Shown here: piece after piece, positions 32,201-43,709 of the stretch
How positions within the stretch are numbered: position 1 is the first letter of the stretch
Layout of the letters: each line of letters starts with the position of its first letter
Origin: Parelaphostrongylus tenuis
Lineage: Eukaryota; Nematoda; Chromadorea; Rhabditida; Metastrongylidae
NCBI GenBank assembly: GCA_019055375.1
Contig: JAHQIW010003819.1
Span: 1-64,000, forward strand
Reading direction: 5' to 3'
Length of the DNA stretch: 64,000 nt
Position numbers and translations under genes: made by a program
Notes under the pieces: generated by a model
The model's input: only the letters and a program-made list of their open reading frames with translations
What the model was told of the DNA's origin: nothing
Database searches by the model: none

Positions 32201-33960
32201 ATTGGTATGTCCATATCTATTCAAATCCTCTTCAAAATATAGATGAAAATCTGTACGTTTTTCAGATTGTTACCTAACAGCGCTCTCCCATTTTCACATT
32301 TTTAAGAGGACTTTTTGCAAAGCAGTATATCATGATATTTTCCACTTCTGCGCACCCAGCTTTTCCCACATATGTAATCGTCATGTCTCCATCGATTCAT
32401 CTTCCCTCCAGAATACTGGTGAACGCTCACAGGTTGTTAGTGAGCTGCATTTCCACATTTTGGAAGATTAAGCGCGACTAATTTTCTTCCAACACAGTAT
32501 TATCTCGTGGTCTTTCTAACTGCTGATGCAAACCGTTGACACCAATATTAAAAGTATGCATTTATCTGTTCAAGTCCAGCTCAGAATATCGGTCTAACTT
32601 TGTATGGTTCTCAGTTGCTACTGAGCATCACCCTCGCATTTTTAGGGTCCAATCACGGCTTATTTCACTCAAAAACAGTGGTCCTACGATATTTTCTACT
32701 TTCTTGCACTGAGATGTTGCCACTGAAGCAATCGATATTCCTCCATCGATTCATATCAGAATATTGATGAGACTTTGTATCAATCGAAGTGTGATACTCA
32801 TTGACATTCTCGAGATTTGACGGTCCAAATACGACATAATTTTTCCAGCGCAGTAGTTTATTATACTTTCTGTTTCCTAGCACTGAACTCTTCCGATGTA
32901 ATCGGTATTCTGCGGGGGGAAGAAGGAGGGGAATTGAATTGGTTAAGAACTATTGCGTGGGTGGAAGTCCGTAGGAGAGAGAAAGTGAAATAATCACGAG
33001 ACGCTGTGTTGGACTAAATAAAGCTATGTTTGAACCGTCAAAGTGCGAAAATGCTGTTAAGCAACAGCGTGCAAGCGGCAAAAAAACTCGACAATTTTCT
33101 GGAAAGCATCCGAATAGGTTAGGACATGCCAACTACGTGAGTGGCAAGGTTTGGATGCGAAAAAGTAGGAAAAATAATGGGTCGCTCTGTCGAAGGAAAA
33201 CAATCTATGCTTGAGTCGACGAAGTGCGAAAATACTGTTAAGTAACAATCTGAGTTTAATGTCGTCAATATAGTCCGATGGCCGGACTGGGAGCTGTTGG
33301 AGCAAAAAAGTATAAGACGCTCTGCCGGTGGGAAAAAAGATGTCATTAAATAACCGCACTACGAGAATGTGTGCAGCAACAGGGAACGGCTCAAAAATAC
33401 GACACTTTCTAGAGGGAGTTGAATTGCTTAAGAGATACCGATTATGTGAGTGAGCAGCCTTGGGTGCAAACATTAGAAAAAATATTTGGCACTATCTTAG
33501 AGAAATAAGATCGAAGAGTGAGAAAGCGCCCACGCTGTTTAGTAGAAATCTGAAATGCGTAGGAAGTTCCAAGAAAATTCTCAAGGAAATTTGAATCGAT
33601 GGATGTGTACCGACCGCATAAACGAAGCTTTTGGTGCGAAAAAGTAGAATATATTATCTTAAACTTTCTTGGAGGAAAATTCTGGACCGACAAATTGCAT
33701 GTACAATGTTTGAAAAAAACCTGAGATCCGTATAAAGTCTAAAGGACATTCCGGAGAGGATTTCAATACATGAAGGCACAATGATGGAAGATTTCGATGC
33801 AGTGAAGTAGGAAGCAATGTTTGATGCTCTCATGAAGGAAAATGCAGTAAAAGCTGGAAATATACTTTTTTCCATAAGGACGTGTTTTACTTTTGAAAAA
33901 TGTGGGGTTTTAGATCGCAAGTCAGGTCCCTTCAGTAATAACCCATTTCTTACAGAGCGT
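32200..33960. repeat. Second array of the 179-bp tandem repeat family
   Basis: Strongly diverged units share the order TTTCTGGAAAGCAT / TTCTAGAGGGAGTTG, then TATGTGAGTG, GCGAAAAAGTAGGAAAAA, a TCTTGGAGGAAAATTCTG-like word and GCGAAAATACTGTTAAGTAA with the array at 1-2130, at about 170-180 bp steps (clear starts near 33,100, 33,400, 33,576 and 33,745). ORFs on both strands are chance readings. Confidence 0.65.
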
Positions 33961-34035
33961 AATGTTCATTTGAAATCTCAGTTAACCAGGACTTGCACTA
34001 AGGCGAGCAATAATCTTCGTAACCGTCCGTACATG
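33845..34035. repeat. Conserved flank of the tandem array, copy 2
   Basis: Matches 2107-2330 in order and orientation, ending with AATCTTCGTAACC then CGTAC. See that entry. Confidence 0.6.
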
Positions 34036-34664
34036 GCGCTCGGCTAAGTCAAAGTGACTTTCATCGCTCCGAAAGAAAAAAGAAGCAGAGCGAAGACTTT
34101 GATGTTGTAATAGATAGCAAGTGAGTATTTAGAAAGGGTATATGAGGTCTGAAACCGCCTCAGGTCTAGAGCCGTGCTCGTACTTTAGTGTTCTTGCGGA
34201 CAATCTGCAACTTGTTTTTCGAAATCACAAGTCTTCAACACAAAGTGCATAGTACGTGTACAGTAGTTCACAAGCGTACAATAACAATGGGCCTCTGAAG
34301 CATTTCTTGACCTCCTTGAGCCCATTTTTGGCTTCCTTCTCATTTTCTGAATTGAACAATGACAAGGTGATCCTAGAAAATTGGTTAAGTCTATATTAAT
34401 CACTGATTAATGAATACTTACCGATTTCAATGCGGCACTGTGATTGAAGGTAGATATTGAATTGACTAGCCTTACTATCAATGAATTATTCGCACTTGTT
34501 AGGAAACAAGCATCATTGAATGTGTTAATGGATTAGTGTTAAGCAAACAAATAAATTCGTGGTGATTATGGTCATCAGAAGTGTCTTCCAACCACTCGAA
34601 CGGAGTTTTCGTAATCACTTCTAGACTTAACTTATCATGAATATTGTTAACACAGCATGTAGCA
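34036..34664. other. No gene seen
   Basis: No recognised coding, RNA or repeat feature. Confidence 0.4.
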
Positions 34665-34730
34665 TACTGCCAAATGATCATTTCTGAGCCACGCATGTCA
34701 TGTGATCTCTTATAAGGGCTGACTTATAAT

Positions 34731-34773
34731 GCCCGATACACGGGTTTCGAGCTTGCTGCCTCTTCAGTCGGGC
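34731..34773 (-). ncRNA. Hammerhead motif with weak stem II, minus strand
   Basis: Perfect 6-bp stem I (GCCCGA/TCGGGC), core CTGAAGA (fits CUGANGA), GAAA and a short stem III (weak, ACC/TGT) are present. The stem II sequence between them (GGC, AGCAA, GCTC) forms only about two pairs. Probably weak or inactive. Confidence 0.55.
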
Positions 34774-34955
34774 AGTTACCCTTTCTTGCCTTTTTCTAAT
34801 CATCTATGGGTGCTCTCGTTCCATACTAAGAGTCAGCGACGGCGAACATCTTAAACTGTAAGCTAAATGAAATCGCCACTGAACAGGAAGTGTTGTACAC
34901 TTATTGTGCTTGACTAGTATATTCATTATATTATATCTTTCGAGAAAGGGTAACT

Positions 34956-34998
34956 GCCCGACTGACGAGACCGCAAGGTCGAAACACGTGTATCGGGC
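34956..34998 (+). ncRNA. Hammerhead ribozyme motif, plus strand (best copy)
   Basis: Stem I GCCCGA (34,956-34,961) pairs perfectly with TCGGGC (34,993-34,998). Core CTGACGA is at 34,962-34,968. Stem II GACC/GGTC has a GCAA tetraloop (34,969-34,980). GAAA is at 34,981-34,984. Stem III ACA/TGT has a CG loop (34,984-34,991). Cleavage is expected after A34,992. Compared with 13,299-13,341, stem II has compensatory changes (GATC/GATC there, GACC/GGTC here), so pairing is conserved while sequence is not. Confidence 0.85.
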
Positions 34999-35212
34999 TC
35001 TATAAGTCAGCCCTCATAACAGATCACATGACGTACGTGGCTCAAAAATAATTATTTGGTATATCGAAATTTCAGCTGTGGTCCTGAGAAAGCACGGGAA
35101 AACACTCAAATCGAAAGAGATTTAGCATAGTTTTATACGTTTACCATAAGAACCTGTATTCACCTGATTTATCCTGACCATTACAGGTGAAGAAGAAATA
35201 ATAGCAGGATTA

Positions 35213-35226
35213 GAGGTTGCAGAATT
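35213..35226. repeat. Target-site duplication, left (14 bp)
   Basis: GAGGTTGCAGAATT is identical to 38,562-38,575 on the other side of the RTE LINE. Confidence 0.85.
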
Positions 35227-35239
35227 CACCTGTCACCTG

Positions 35240-37084
35240 TCACCTGTCGTCCCGCTGATCGTCGAGTGACTCGAGCGGGTACCAGCAACTCTTCCATTTT
35301 TCTCTATCGCGTGCAAGCGTAGCCCAGTGGGTCCTCCTCGCTCTAGGGATTCGCTGAGCATCATATCGTTCTTCTATCGCTTTCGTGAAGAAATCGAACC
35401 ATCGGGTCAGTGGTCTTCTCTTAGAGCGCTTGACGTCCCGAGGAATCCAGTCGGTAACGGCTCTCGTCTATCGGTAGTCGTTGAAGCGCATCACGTGTCC
35501 GGCCCACCTTATTTTCGATATCCTGACGTGTAGAACGGCGTCTCTGATTTTCGATCGTTGACGTAGGTCGGAACTTCGGATTCTTTCTTTCATCAGCGAA
35601 ACACGGGATACTCCTAGTATCGACCTTTCGACTGCGCGTTCGATAACGGCAAGTGATCTTTCATCCTGCTTACGTAGCGACCAGGTTTCTGCTGCATACG
35701 TTAGGGCAGGGATAATTGTCGAGTCGATAAGGTGGGCACGGAGTCGGATGTTCTTTTTCCTCTTCACTACATCTTCGATGCTCTTAAACATTCCCCAAGC
35801 CGCTCGTTTCCTCCTGCTCAACTCTGGAGCCATGTCGTTCGTCATGTTGATTTCACGACCTAGATAGACGTAACTGGAGCATTCGGAGATTGTCGTTCCG
35901 TTGACCATGAATGGGGCATTAGAAACCCATCCGTTCCTCATGAACATTGTTTTCGTTGGATTCAGTTGAAGACTAATCTTTCCACAGGCGTTATCGAAAT
36001 CGGTCAACATGTTCGTTGGTGTTTGTGTATGAGAACGATATCGTCAGCAAAACGGAAATGGTTTAATTGTCGACCGTCAATTTTCACTCCCATTTCGCTC
36101 CATTCTAATGTTCGCATGACGTTTTGTAGGGTGGCAGTGAATAGTTTTGGCGAAATTGTATTTCCTTCTCGAACCCCTCTTCTTACGTCAATGGTGATAT
36201 TGCTGTAGAATGGAGATATTTTGGTCGTGAAATCTTTATAAAGCTCACCAAGGATCATTATGTACCGAGTAGGGACGCCCTGGTTATCCAGAGCCTCTAC
36301 AACCGCTTCTGTTTCCACTGAATCAAAGGCTTTCTTCAGATCGATGAAAGTGAGACAGAGTGATTGTTTGTATTCTCGTGGAACTTCAATGAGTCTTGTA
36401 AACGTGTGTATGTGGTCCATGGTACTAAATCCTTTTCTGAACCCTGCTTGTTCGCATGGCTGTCCTTCGTCCAGTGTTCTGTCAATTCTGTTTAGGATGA
36501 CTCGAGTAAAGAGCTTATAGACAACGGACAGCAAGCAGATTGGGCGATTATTGCCTATATCGTGAAGGTCTTTCTTTTTAAACAACAATACGGTCTTGCT
36601 GGTTTTCCATTGAACAGGGACCTTGCATTCTGACGGGTAGCGAGTGAAGAGCCGAGCCAGGGTGTTGATGAGAACTTGCGGCAGGTTCTTCAGGTGTTCT
36701 GGTCTAATCCTCTCTGGACCAGGTGTTGTTCTGTTCTCACCGACGTTACAGCATGTCGGATTTCGGAAGGGAAGAACCGGTGGAACGACATAATCGTCCT
36801 CTTTCAATTCATATGACGGTAAGAAGACATGGCTAGCGAAGAGATCAGAGTAGTATAGGTGGATGATTTTCTCCATAGCCCTTCTCGAAGCTGTAAGTGT
36901 GCCGTCAGGGTATCGGAGTGCAATCATTTTGGTCTTATAGTTGGCGAAGCCTCGCTGGGCTTTGCGAATGCTCTTCCCAACTTCTGCAGCTTCTGCCATA
37001 ACTGCTGCTCTTCTCTCTTTGAGGTCTTCTTTTATCGCTTCTCTGCAGCGTTTCGCAAGTTCGTACGTAAGTTTCAGTTGCCTG
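35240..37084 (-). pseudogene. RTE reverse transcriptase and C-terminal domain (frameshifted)
   Basis: Upstream linker KERRAAVMAEAAEVG, then RT blocks: RPICLLSVVYKLFTRVILNR (fingers), TFIDLKKAFDSVE (catalytic D), GVREGNTISPKLF and FRFADDIVLI (catalytic DD) at about 36,040. A small deletion/frameshift follows at about 36,010, then LTDFDNACGKISLQLNPTKT, SSYVYLGREINM, YAAETWSLRK and RWAGHVMRFND. A stop at 35,468-35,470 is followed in the same frame by TRAVTDWIPRDVKRS up to DDR and the 3' repeats. All catalytic residues are present, but the frame is broken. Confidence 0.92.
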
Positions 37085-38075
37085 TAGCTCGTGCGATTCC
37101 ACGTTGACGTATCAGCTCGAGTGTCCGCGGAGACAAGCGTCTCTTCGTGACCTTAGGACTCTCGGCTTTCATAGCGCTAGCGCGAAGATATTCAACGAGT
37201 CGATGGTATTCTTCGTCGATGTTGTCGACAACGGTATCTTCCCAAGAGCCGACTAATGTTTTGAATACATCCCAGTTTATGGTAGTTCTGGGACTTCGTT
37301 GTTTGAATTTAGCGGCTTTCTCTCCTCTCCTCGAAAATCGGAAAGTTGCGCGAAGGAGGCGATGGCTGATCGCGTGTAGAACTTAGGAACAACAGCGACG
37401 TCGGTCAGGCAAAACCTTCGATCTCCTATGATGTGATCTATTTCGTTATGGTACTCTCCATTGGGTGATTCCCACGTCGATCGCTGTGAAAGAGGCTTTC
37501 GGAATTGCGAGTTACCATGGATGGTTTGGGTCGTCATGATAGACTCAGACAGCCTCTCACGCTGTTCATTCCATTCTAGTGCGTAGGTCCCTATATGACG
37601 TTCTTCAGATGTTCTTCTAGGTCCAGTTTTTGCGTTAAAATCTCCGACAATGACCTTGAAGAATGTATGCTCTTCTCTGAAGAATTTTTCGAGGTCCATA
37701 TAGAACGCTTCAACTTCGTCTTCGTCATTGCTTGATGTTGGTGCGTAAGCAACGAAGACGGTCAAAGCCGGAATAGAACCACATTGTTTCAACCGTAATC
37801 GTCCAAGAAGGGTTGTTAGTTGTTCGAACGAATCAATGTTCACGGTCAAATTCGATTTGACGAGGACGCCAACGCCACCGACACCTCTGCGATCGCATGT
37901 ACCAAGGAACAGTTCTTCTCCGGTGTCATAAACAGCGTGAAAAGGATGGCGCCTTCTCGTCTCATCCAGGCCAATGACATCGTACCTTATTCTTCTTGCT
38001 TGAATCAATAGATCTTCTACAGCGGATTGTGAGCAAGGGTTCTTGCGTTGTAGGTACAGATCGTTATTTCAGCCC
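37085..38075 (-). pseudogene. RTE endonuclease domain (frameshifted)
   Basis: The domain starts with ICTYNARTLAHNP (an endonuclease beta-strand with the catalytic N) near 38,060, is broken near 38,020, and continues from 38,008 with DVIGLDETRRRHP (catalytic E), VGVLVKSNL, VGDFNAKTG (D and N) and NEIDHIIGD (the D/H region). A single-base deletion at about 37,376 splits the final SDHRLLRA block: the codons for S, then HRLL, are readable in a different frame. A linker follows to about 37,085, where another frameshift occurs. This enzyme nicks target DNA to prime reverse transcription. Confidence 0.9.
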
Positions 38076-38561
38076 GTTTCGATCTTGGAAGCCTAGTTCG
38101 GTCCTGAGATTTCAGCAGCCTCTCCGCACTCGTCCTACCTGGCGCTGCCGTACCAGGGACTCTTTCGGGGTCAGGGGAATGAGGCCCATATTTGTCGCTT
38201 TTTTTGGCATTTCGATACCCAACGTATAGCTTGCCAGGCTCTCATCGTAGGGGCTGGGTACTCACGAATAGCTTACTAGTCTCTCTCGGAGGAGCGGGAG
38301 GAGCTTATTTGTTGGAGGCGACTCCTAACCGCCTCCCATGTACTTCCCAGCCGCTTGATTGCAAGCTTTTGGCCGACTTAACTCGTAAAATTAGAGTTTT
38401 TGTCAAGTCGGCGCTGCAGAAGCAAGGAGCTCGTCCGCTGAATCCACCTGCGTCTCTAGGAAGCACACGGTCGCTTGTGGTTCGCGTTCTATTCCCCTAT
38501 CCACCACCTGAGGACGCTCCACGTGCCCTCGCGACTAACCGGGTGGGATCCCTCAAAGAGG

Positions 38562-38575
38562 GAGGTTGCAGAATT
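38562..38575. repeat. Target-site duplication, right (14 bp)
   Basis: GAGGTTGCAGAATT, identical to 35,213-35,226. Confidence 0.85.
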
Positions 38576-40435
38576 AGGGCTAAAAAATTCTGACAGTCGA
38601 ATATGAACATCAGCCTTCGTTAACAAGGCTCCCATACGACCTACTGTGGAAGGTAGATTTTGAGTGCTTCAACAATTTTGGTGCTTTTCAGTTATCAAAA
38701 TCTGCTGATCCCATAATGTTTCTTAATTCATATGGTAGTTGCTTCTGCTCCCTGAAACGCGAAAATTTTGTGCTATTGTTCATCATCACAAACTTCATTA
38801 GCTAAACCGTACATAACAATAATTATAGAGCCATAACGGCACTCATTACTGTAAAATCACAAGAAAGTGAGTATATAAGGTTAAAAGTTCGGAAAATTTG
38901 ACTAATAAAGGTGAGAAGTAAGTGACAGAGGGGAAAGCTTATGAAACAAGATAGGAAACAGAGTAAAAAACAGCTGTAGCACGAAATAACGAATAACTTG
39001 AGACATAGGTCATTCAAGCAAAACAAGCACAGCGGGCAATCGAGGTTAAGGTTACTTGTATCTACAGAACTCGAGTTATACTATGTAGAAAAGCAAGGAG
39101 ATGGCGAACGTGGAAGCACTAACATCCAATGCAACGTGAAGGACAACTTATGATGTTCTCAAGAAAGCTGACGTGAAATCGCTGCATAATATGTAGAATT
39201 AGTTAATAGTGCTCTCACAGTCTCACTTTCTCGACCTACTCAGTGACTCTACCTACCTACCGACCATTACCTACCTATAAACCTCTACTAACCTACCAGC
39301 CTCTGCCTACCTACTCACCTCAGTGGTCAATGGATTGGTGTACATTTGTACCACGATACGTCCAATGTTTTACATTGAAGCCAGTGACAAAGAAGAAAGG
39401 AAGTGAAGATCAAGCAGTTTCAATTTCCAAATTGGCATAAATCTTACACATAATTCAAGCAAATTGGTAACGCAAGTAATAATATCAATATAGATCTAAT
39501 AGTAGCTGGACCCTTATTTCGCTTGTTGTCATATCAGTTGTGTTCGGAAGCTCTAAAAAGGATGAGTTATCACCGCTTTTGTGTAGGACATTATCAGAGA
39601 GGAAGGCGAAATGAATTACGACCACGTTACTACAGAAGGTGATTGTGTAACCATAGCATTTAACACTTATAAATAAATTAACTGCTTGATGCGGAGATTT
39701 CGGCGAAACCCTCAGAAAAGCTGAAATCGCCAACAGTTTTGAATAATGTTTGACAAATGAAGCAATACCAACATCGAGCATTTGAAGGAAGTGTTGAGGA
39801 GGAAAAATCATTGAATAGTCGCAAATTGACAGCAACAGTTTTGTCTGAGATTAAAGAAATGAAAAAATACATTCTTGTCGGAAATTTTGCCAGTTACAAG
39901 GCCACGATTGCGACCTTTTTACAACCGGGTTTCAAATGATACTTCTGGAAAAGCATCTCCAAAATCTTTTGTTTTTTTTTTTGTTGATCACGTCTAGGAA
40001 GGGGTCTCCTCAATGGTTTATCATTTTGAAATGTGGGATGTTAGGTCAATGGAGTTCAATATGGCATTCATTCGACTAGCTCATGGACGAACGAAGTGTT
40101 GAACAAAAATTTAGCGATGTTCCAAAGTCATTTTTCTTTGACTTTCACACGTTCTGTGCTAGAATGTAAAGCGATAATCATTAGTCACAAACAAGCAAAA
40201 TTCTGTGTTGTACAAAAGAGGAAGCCTTTTCGGCATTGAATACATTAGCTTATACATCCGGTGTATTTCGGAAGAGTTGTTTTCGAAAGCATTGACAAAA
40301 CATTTTGAAAAAACAACAATTCAAGCAATCCAGATATGAGAAACGATACATTGCACTAACTCACAACCACCATAACGGAAGTCACTTAGGGTATCGTGAT
40401 GGTACAAGTGCTCAATTGGGTTGCAAGCTAAGTTC
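38576..40435. other. No gene seen; short CTACCTAC minisatellite
   Basis: The region has no recognised gene. About 39,235-39,330 is a pyrimidine-rich imperfect repeat of CTACCTAC-type words. ORFs near 39,485-39,939 on both strands have no protein signature. Confidence 0.4.
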
Positions 40436-40439
40436 TGTT

Positions 40440-43040
40440 TTTTCATCTTAGAACTTTAATATGTAGCCATTCAACTTTTTGTAGCTGCAAAAAAGTGCCC
40501 TTTCACAACGCGGTCAAATTCAATATAATCATGCTTTACATCGTCCACGCAATTCAGCTATTTCTTCTCTGATGACACGGAAGGCGCATGAACGTCTAGA
40601 GCAATCTTTCAGTATCGGTGCAGACGATTTAACTGCAGTTTTTTCCAAAACAGAGCAGCAATTTCTAATTAAAAAACAAAAAACTTAAGGTTTCTTTCAA
40701 AGCAGAGAAACAATTTGTAATTGAATAACAAAAATTCCACTCTAATGTGATTTACCTAAGCTCCAGTCGATCGCTAACCGTGTTAAATCGCGACATCTAC
40801 ATTGAGGCCACACAGAGTAGATTAGCCAAGAAACACATGATCGAATATGTGAATCAATATTGTTTTCTTTACTGTACTGCAAAGAAGCGGTAACTCCAGA
40901 AAATAAGCGCAGCGCTGGATTTGTTCAATCTGACGGTATCGACCATTTATTGTTAGTCTAGAAAACGAGCTTTCCTTGAGAGAAAAGCGTGTGTAAAACA
41001 CAAAGGCTTCCCTTTCTTTAAAGCACTATAATAGGGTGTCTTCGAAAGCCAACCACGCACCGCTCTAGCCAGAGATTCAACCTTTCGAGTGATTACTAAC
41101 TTTCTTGTGAAATATGCTTTTCCATCGAATGAGGTTGAATTTTCATTTGCTTTCATCTAACATATAAGTGTCAATGATATCAACTCCAGAATGAATACAA
41201 ATGCAGCATTACTTCATCGACCTTGGCAAAGTGCCCTTAACAATTAATGTTGCAAACTTTCAGTCCGTGGAGACTCTATACAATCTTCACCAAGCAAGTG
41301 GTTGCACATTATTTAGTGTTGTCGATTATATTATTGAGTTAATTAATATATTCAAATAAGCAACGAATGAATTACGAATAGTGTCAGAATGCGGAAATAT
41401 AAGAGACAACTCAATGAATTTCAAAGCTAGTTTAATCATTGCGGTACATGCATTAAAACCAGGTGTTGTATCAGATTCATAATTTTTAAAATGGACCTTT
41501 ATGCACCTAGACAGATGGTATCTTCTCAAATCGATTGTATTTATACTTAACTGGGACATAAATCTTCGACGATCAGCAGCGAGTTTAAGCATCGAGGAAA
41601 AATGAAGCCAAAAAATCGGGGAAAATATGTTTATTCGGATAAGTCTGTAATCTATATGGCAAAGCCTAGTATGAAAAAATGAACAGCATGAGATCGAGAT
41701 ATCTCAAATAGTATGGTATTCATACATGATGGCTCACAACTCCATGAGGCGACTAGGAAGTGTTCGAGTGAAAAGTGCCACAACCGAATAACCACTTTCT
41801 AACATTTTGAAGGCTTTATCTTGTTGATGAAGCCATGGTTTTGGAAATTTACACCAAATTATACCATCGTCACCTTTGAGGAACATTCCAATTCTTGCAA
41901 AATTGCTGGACAAGATCCTTTTATAAGAGTTTTAGTGATCATTCAAAAGCATAGCTTTGAACTGAGGCGGTACGTAGCCATTTTTCAAAACGCCCTTCTA
42001 TAACGCTCTCAAATTCAAAACAATTAAGCTTCACATCGGCCACGTAATTCAGCTGTTTCTTTTCTGGTGAGACGAAAGGCACATGAACGTGTAGAGCAAT
42101 ATTTCAGTATCTGTATCAGACGTTTGATCAGGAGTTTTCTTCAAAACAGAGAAACGATTCTTAACTGAACAACGAAAATCCTACTCTCATGTGACTCACC
42201 TAAGCTTCAATCGATCGCTAATCGTTATTACTCGCAACATCCACATTGAGGCCCAGCCAGTAGATTAGCAAAGAAACACAGGCTCGCATTTGTGAATCAA
42301 TATTGTTTTCCCCACTGCACTGCAAAGAAGCAGTAATTGCAGAGAATAAGCGTAGCGCTTGATTTGTTAAATCTCACGCTATCAAGTGTTTATTGATAGC
42401 TCAGAGAAAGAGCTTTGTCTTGCGAGAAAAACGCGTGTGTAAAACTCAAAGGCATTCCTTTCTTCATAGCACTATAATAGCGTGTGCCTTCTAGAACCAA
42501 CCACTCACCGCTCTAGCCAGGGATTCATGTTTTCGAGTGATTACTAACTTTCTTCTAAAATGTTCTTTTTCATCGAATAGAGCTGAATATTAATTTGTTT
42601 TTATCTGACATATAAGTAACAATTTTATCTACTTTGGAATGAATACAAATGCAGCATTAAATCATCGACCTTGGCAAAGTGTCCCCTAATAAGGAATGCT
42701 GCAGAAACTTGCAGTCCGTGGAGGCTCTATAGAATCTTTACCGAGCAAATGGTAGCGGGACCAGTATATAAATTCGGATAAGCCTGTAATCTTTGTGGGA
42801 AAGCCTTGTATAAAAATGAACAGCATGAGAACGAGTCATCTCCCATGGTATGGTATCCATCCATCATGACTCACAACTCCATGCGCTGACTAGGGAGTGT
42901 TCGAGTGAAAAGTGCCACAACCGAATAACCACTTTCTAACACTTTGAAGCTTTATCTTGTTGATAAAGCCATGGTTTCGAAAATTTACACCAAATTATAT
43001 CATCGTCACCTTTGAGGAACATTCCAATTCTTGCAAAAAA
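40440..43040. repeat. Tandem duplication of a 1.1-1.5 kb segment containing repeat B
   Basis: Unit 1 (about 40,490-41,910) and unit 2 (about 41,990-43,040) are collinear. Shared landmarks are the CAATTCAGCTATTTCTT / TAATTCAGCTGTTTCTT segment, GCACATGAACGTGTAGAGCA, AATCAATATTGTTTTC, GCTCTAGCCAG and CGAGTGATTACTAACTTTCT, ACTCACAACTCCATG, GTGTTCGAGTGAAAAGTGCC, and CACCTTTGAGGAACATTCCA. Unit 2 lacks about 300 bp corresponding to 41,310-41,630. No coding capacity in either copy. Confidence 0.8.
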
Positions 43041-43049
43041 AAGGAAATA

Positions 43050-43700
43050 TGCTAATTCCAAACTACGAAATTTCCCAACTACCATAGACTGGTATATAGC
43101 CAAATCATTAGTCGGGTTCTGAAAAGACACCGCCACTGGCAACATCGTTGAATAATACGATGTATCATTTAACATCTTTTCGTTAGCGCTATAGAAGACA
43201 AATCAAAAGGTCACCAATAGACGTTTGTATACACAAACCTCAGAGTTGATACGCCGAAATAGAATCGCACGAGCTTAAGGCTAGCCAAAACTCACGTCTG
43301 AGCTTGCAATACACTGCACAGAAGCCATGCCATGTCAGACGTCAGGCAAAAGCTCCTGTCCGCGAATGAGATTGGTTTCCCACTCGTCGCCGTCTAATAT
43401 ATAAGTACCGTATCAAGTTCTATGAATCTTGTCTTCTTTTTCTTTATTGTTGTATCACTTCTTCTTCAAGTGTTGATGATGATCGAGAAAATGTATATCT
43501 TGACAACATCACATTTATCGAGTTCACAAGTCGGACATTGATTTTCAACCACGTCAATGTTTCATGTCATCTATTTGAAACTGCATATGCACCGTTAGAG
43601 TATTACTATGAAATGAAAATGGTCTCTGATATTTGCTATCACAAAAAAACATTGATTGCTCCGAAAACAACTGGAACTTGTACGTTTTCATAACAAGCAT
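43050..43700. other. Intergenic; would hold the promoter of the following gene
   Basis: No coding or repeat signal. It lies directly upstream of the first proposed exon of the left-arm gene. No promoter element could be identified with confidence. Confidence 0.3.
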
Positions 43701-43709
43701 CTACTAACC

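Larger units (their letters stand above)
34665..35125. mobile_element. Foldback element carrying two facing hammerhead motifs
   Basis: The left arm (34,675-34,930) and right arm (34,940-35,125) are inverted copies: TGATCATTTCTGAGCCACGC against GTGGCTCAAAAATAATTATT, and GGGCTGACTTATAATGCCCG against CGGGCTCTATAAGTCAGCCC. Each arm has a hammerhead on opposite strands; the right-arm one is the best-preserved in the window. Shorter than the 808-1441 copy because of deletions in the right arm. Confidence 0.75.
35227..38561 (-). mobile_element. Near full-length RTE-type LINE
   Basis: A 3.3 kb non-LTR retrotransposon on the minus strand, bounded by a 14-bp target-site duplication. In order it has a 5' leader (38,561 to about 38,075), an AP endonuclease, RT, and a C-terminal domain ending in the AGHVMR and RWxDFFTKA segments, then a short 3' end of tandem ACAGGTG units instead of poly(A), as in RTE elements. 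At least five lesions break the ORF: near 38,020, at about 37,376, at about 37,085, at about 36,010, and a stop at 35,468-35,470. Two more 3' copies of the family are at 17,152-17,462 and 24,977-25,795. Confidence 0.92.

Noticed and set aside
35966..38593. Plus-strand ORFs of 60-133 codons
   Set aside because: Antisense shadows of the RTE LINE coding regions and leader.
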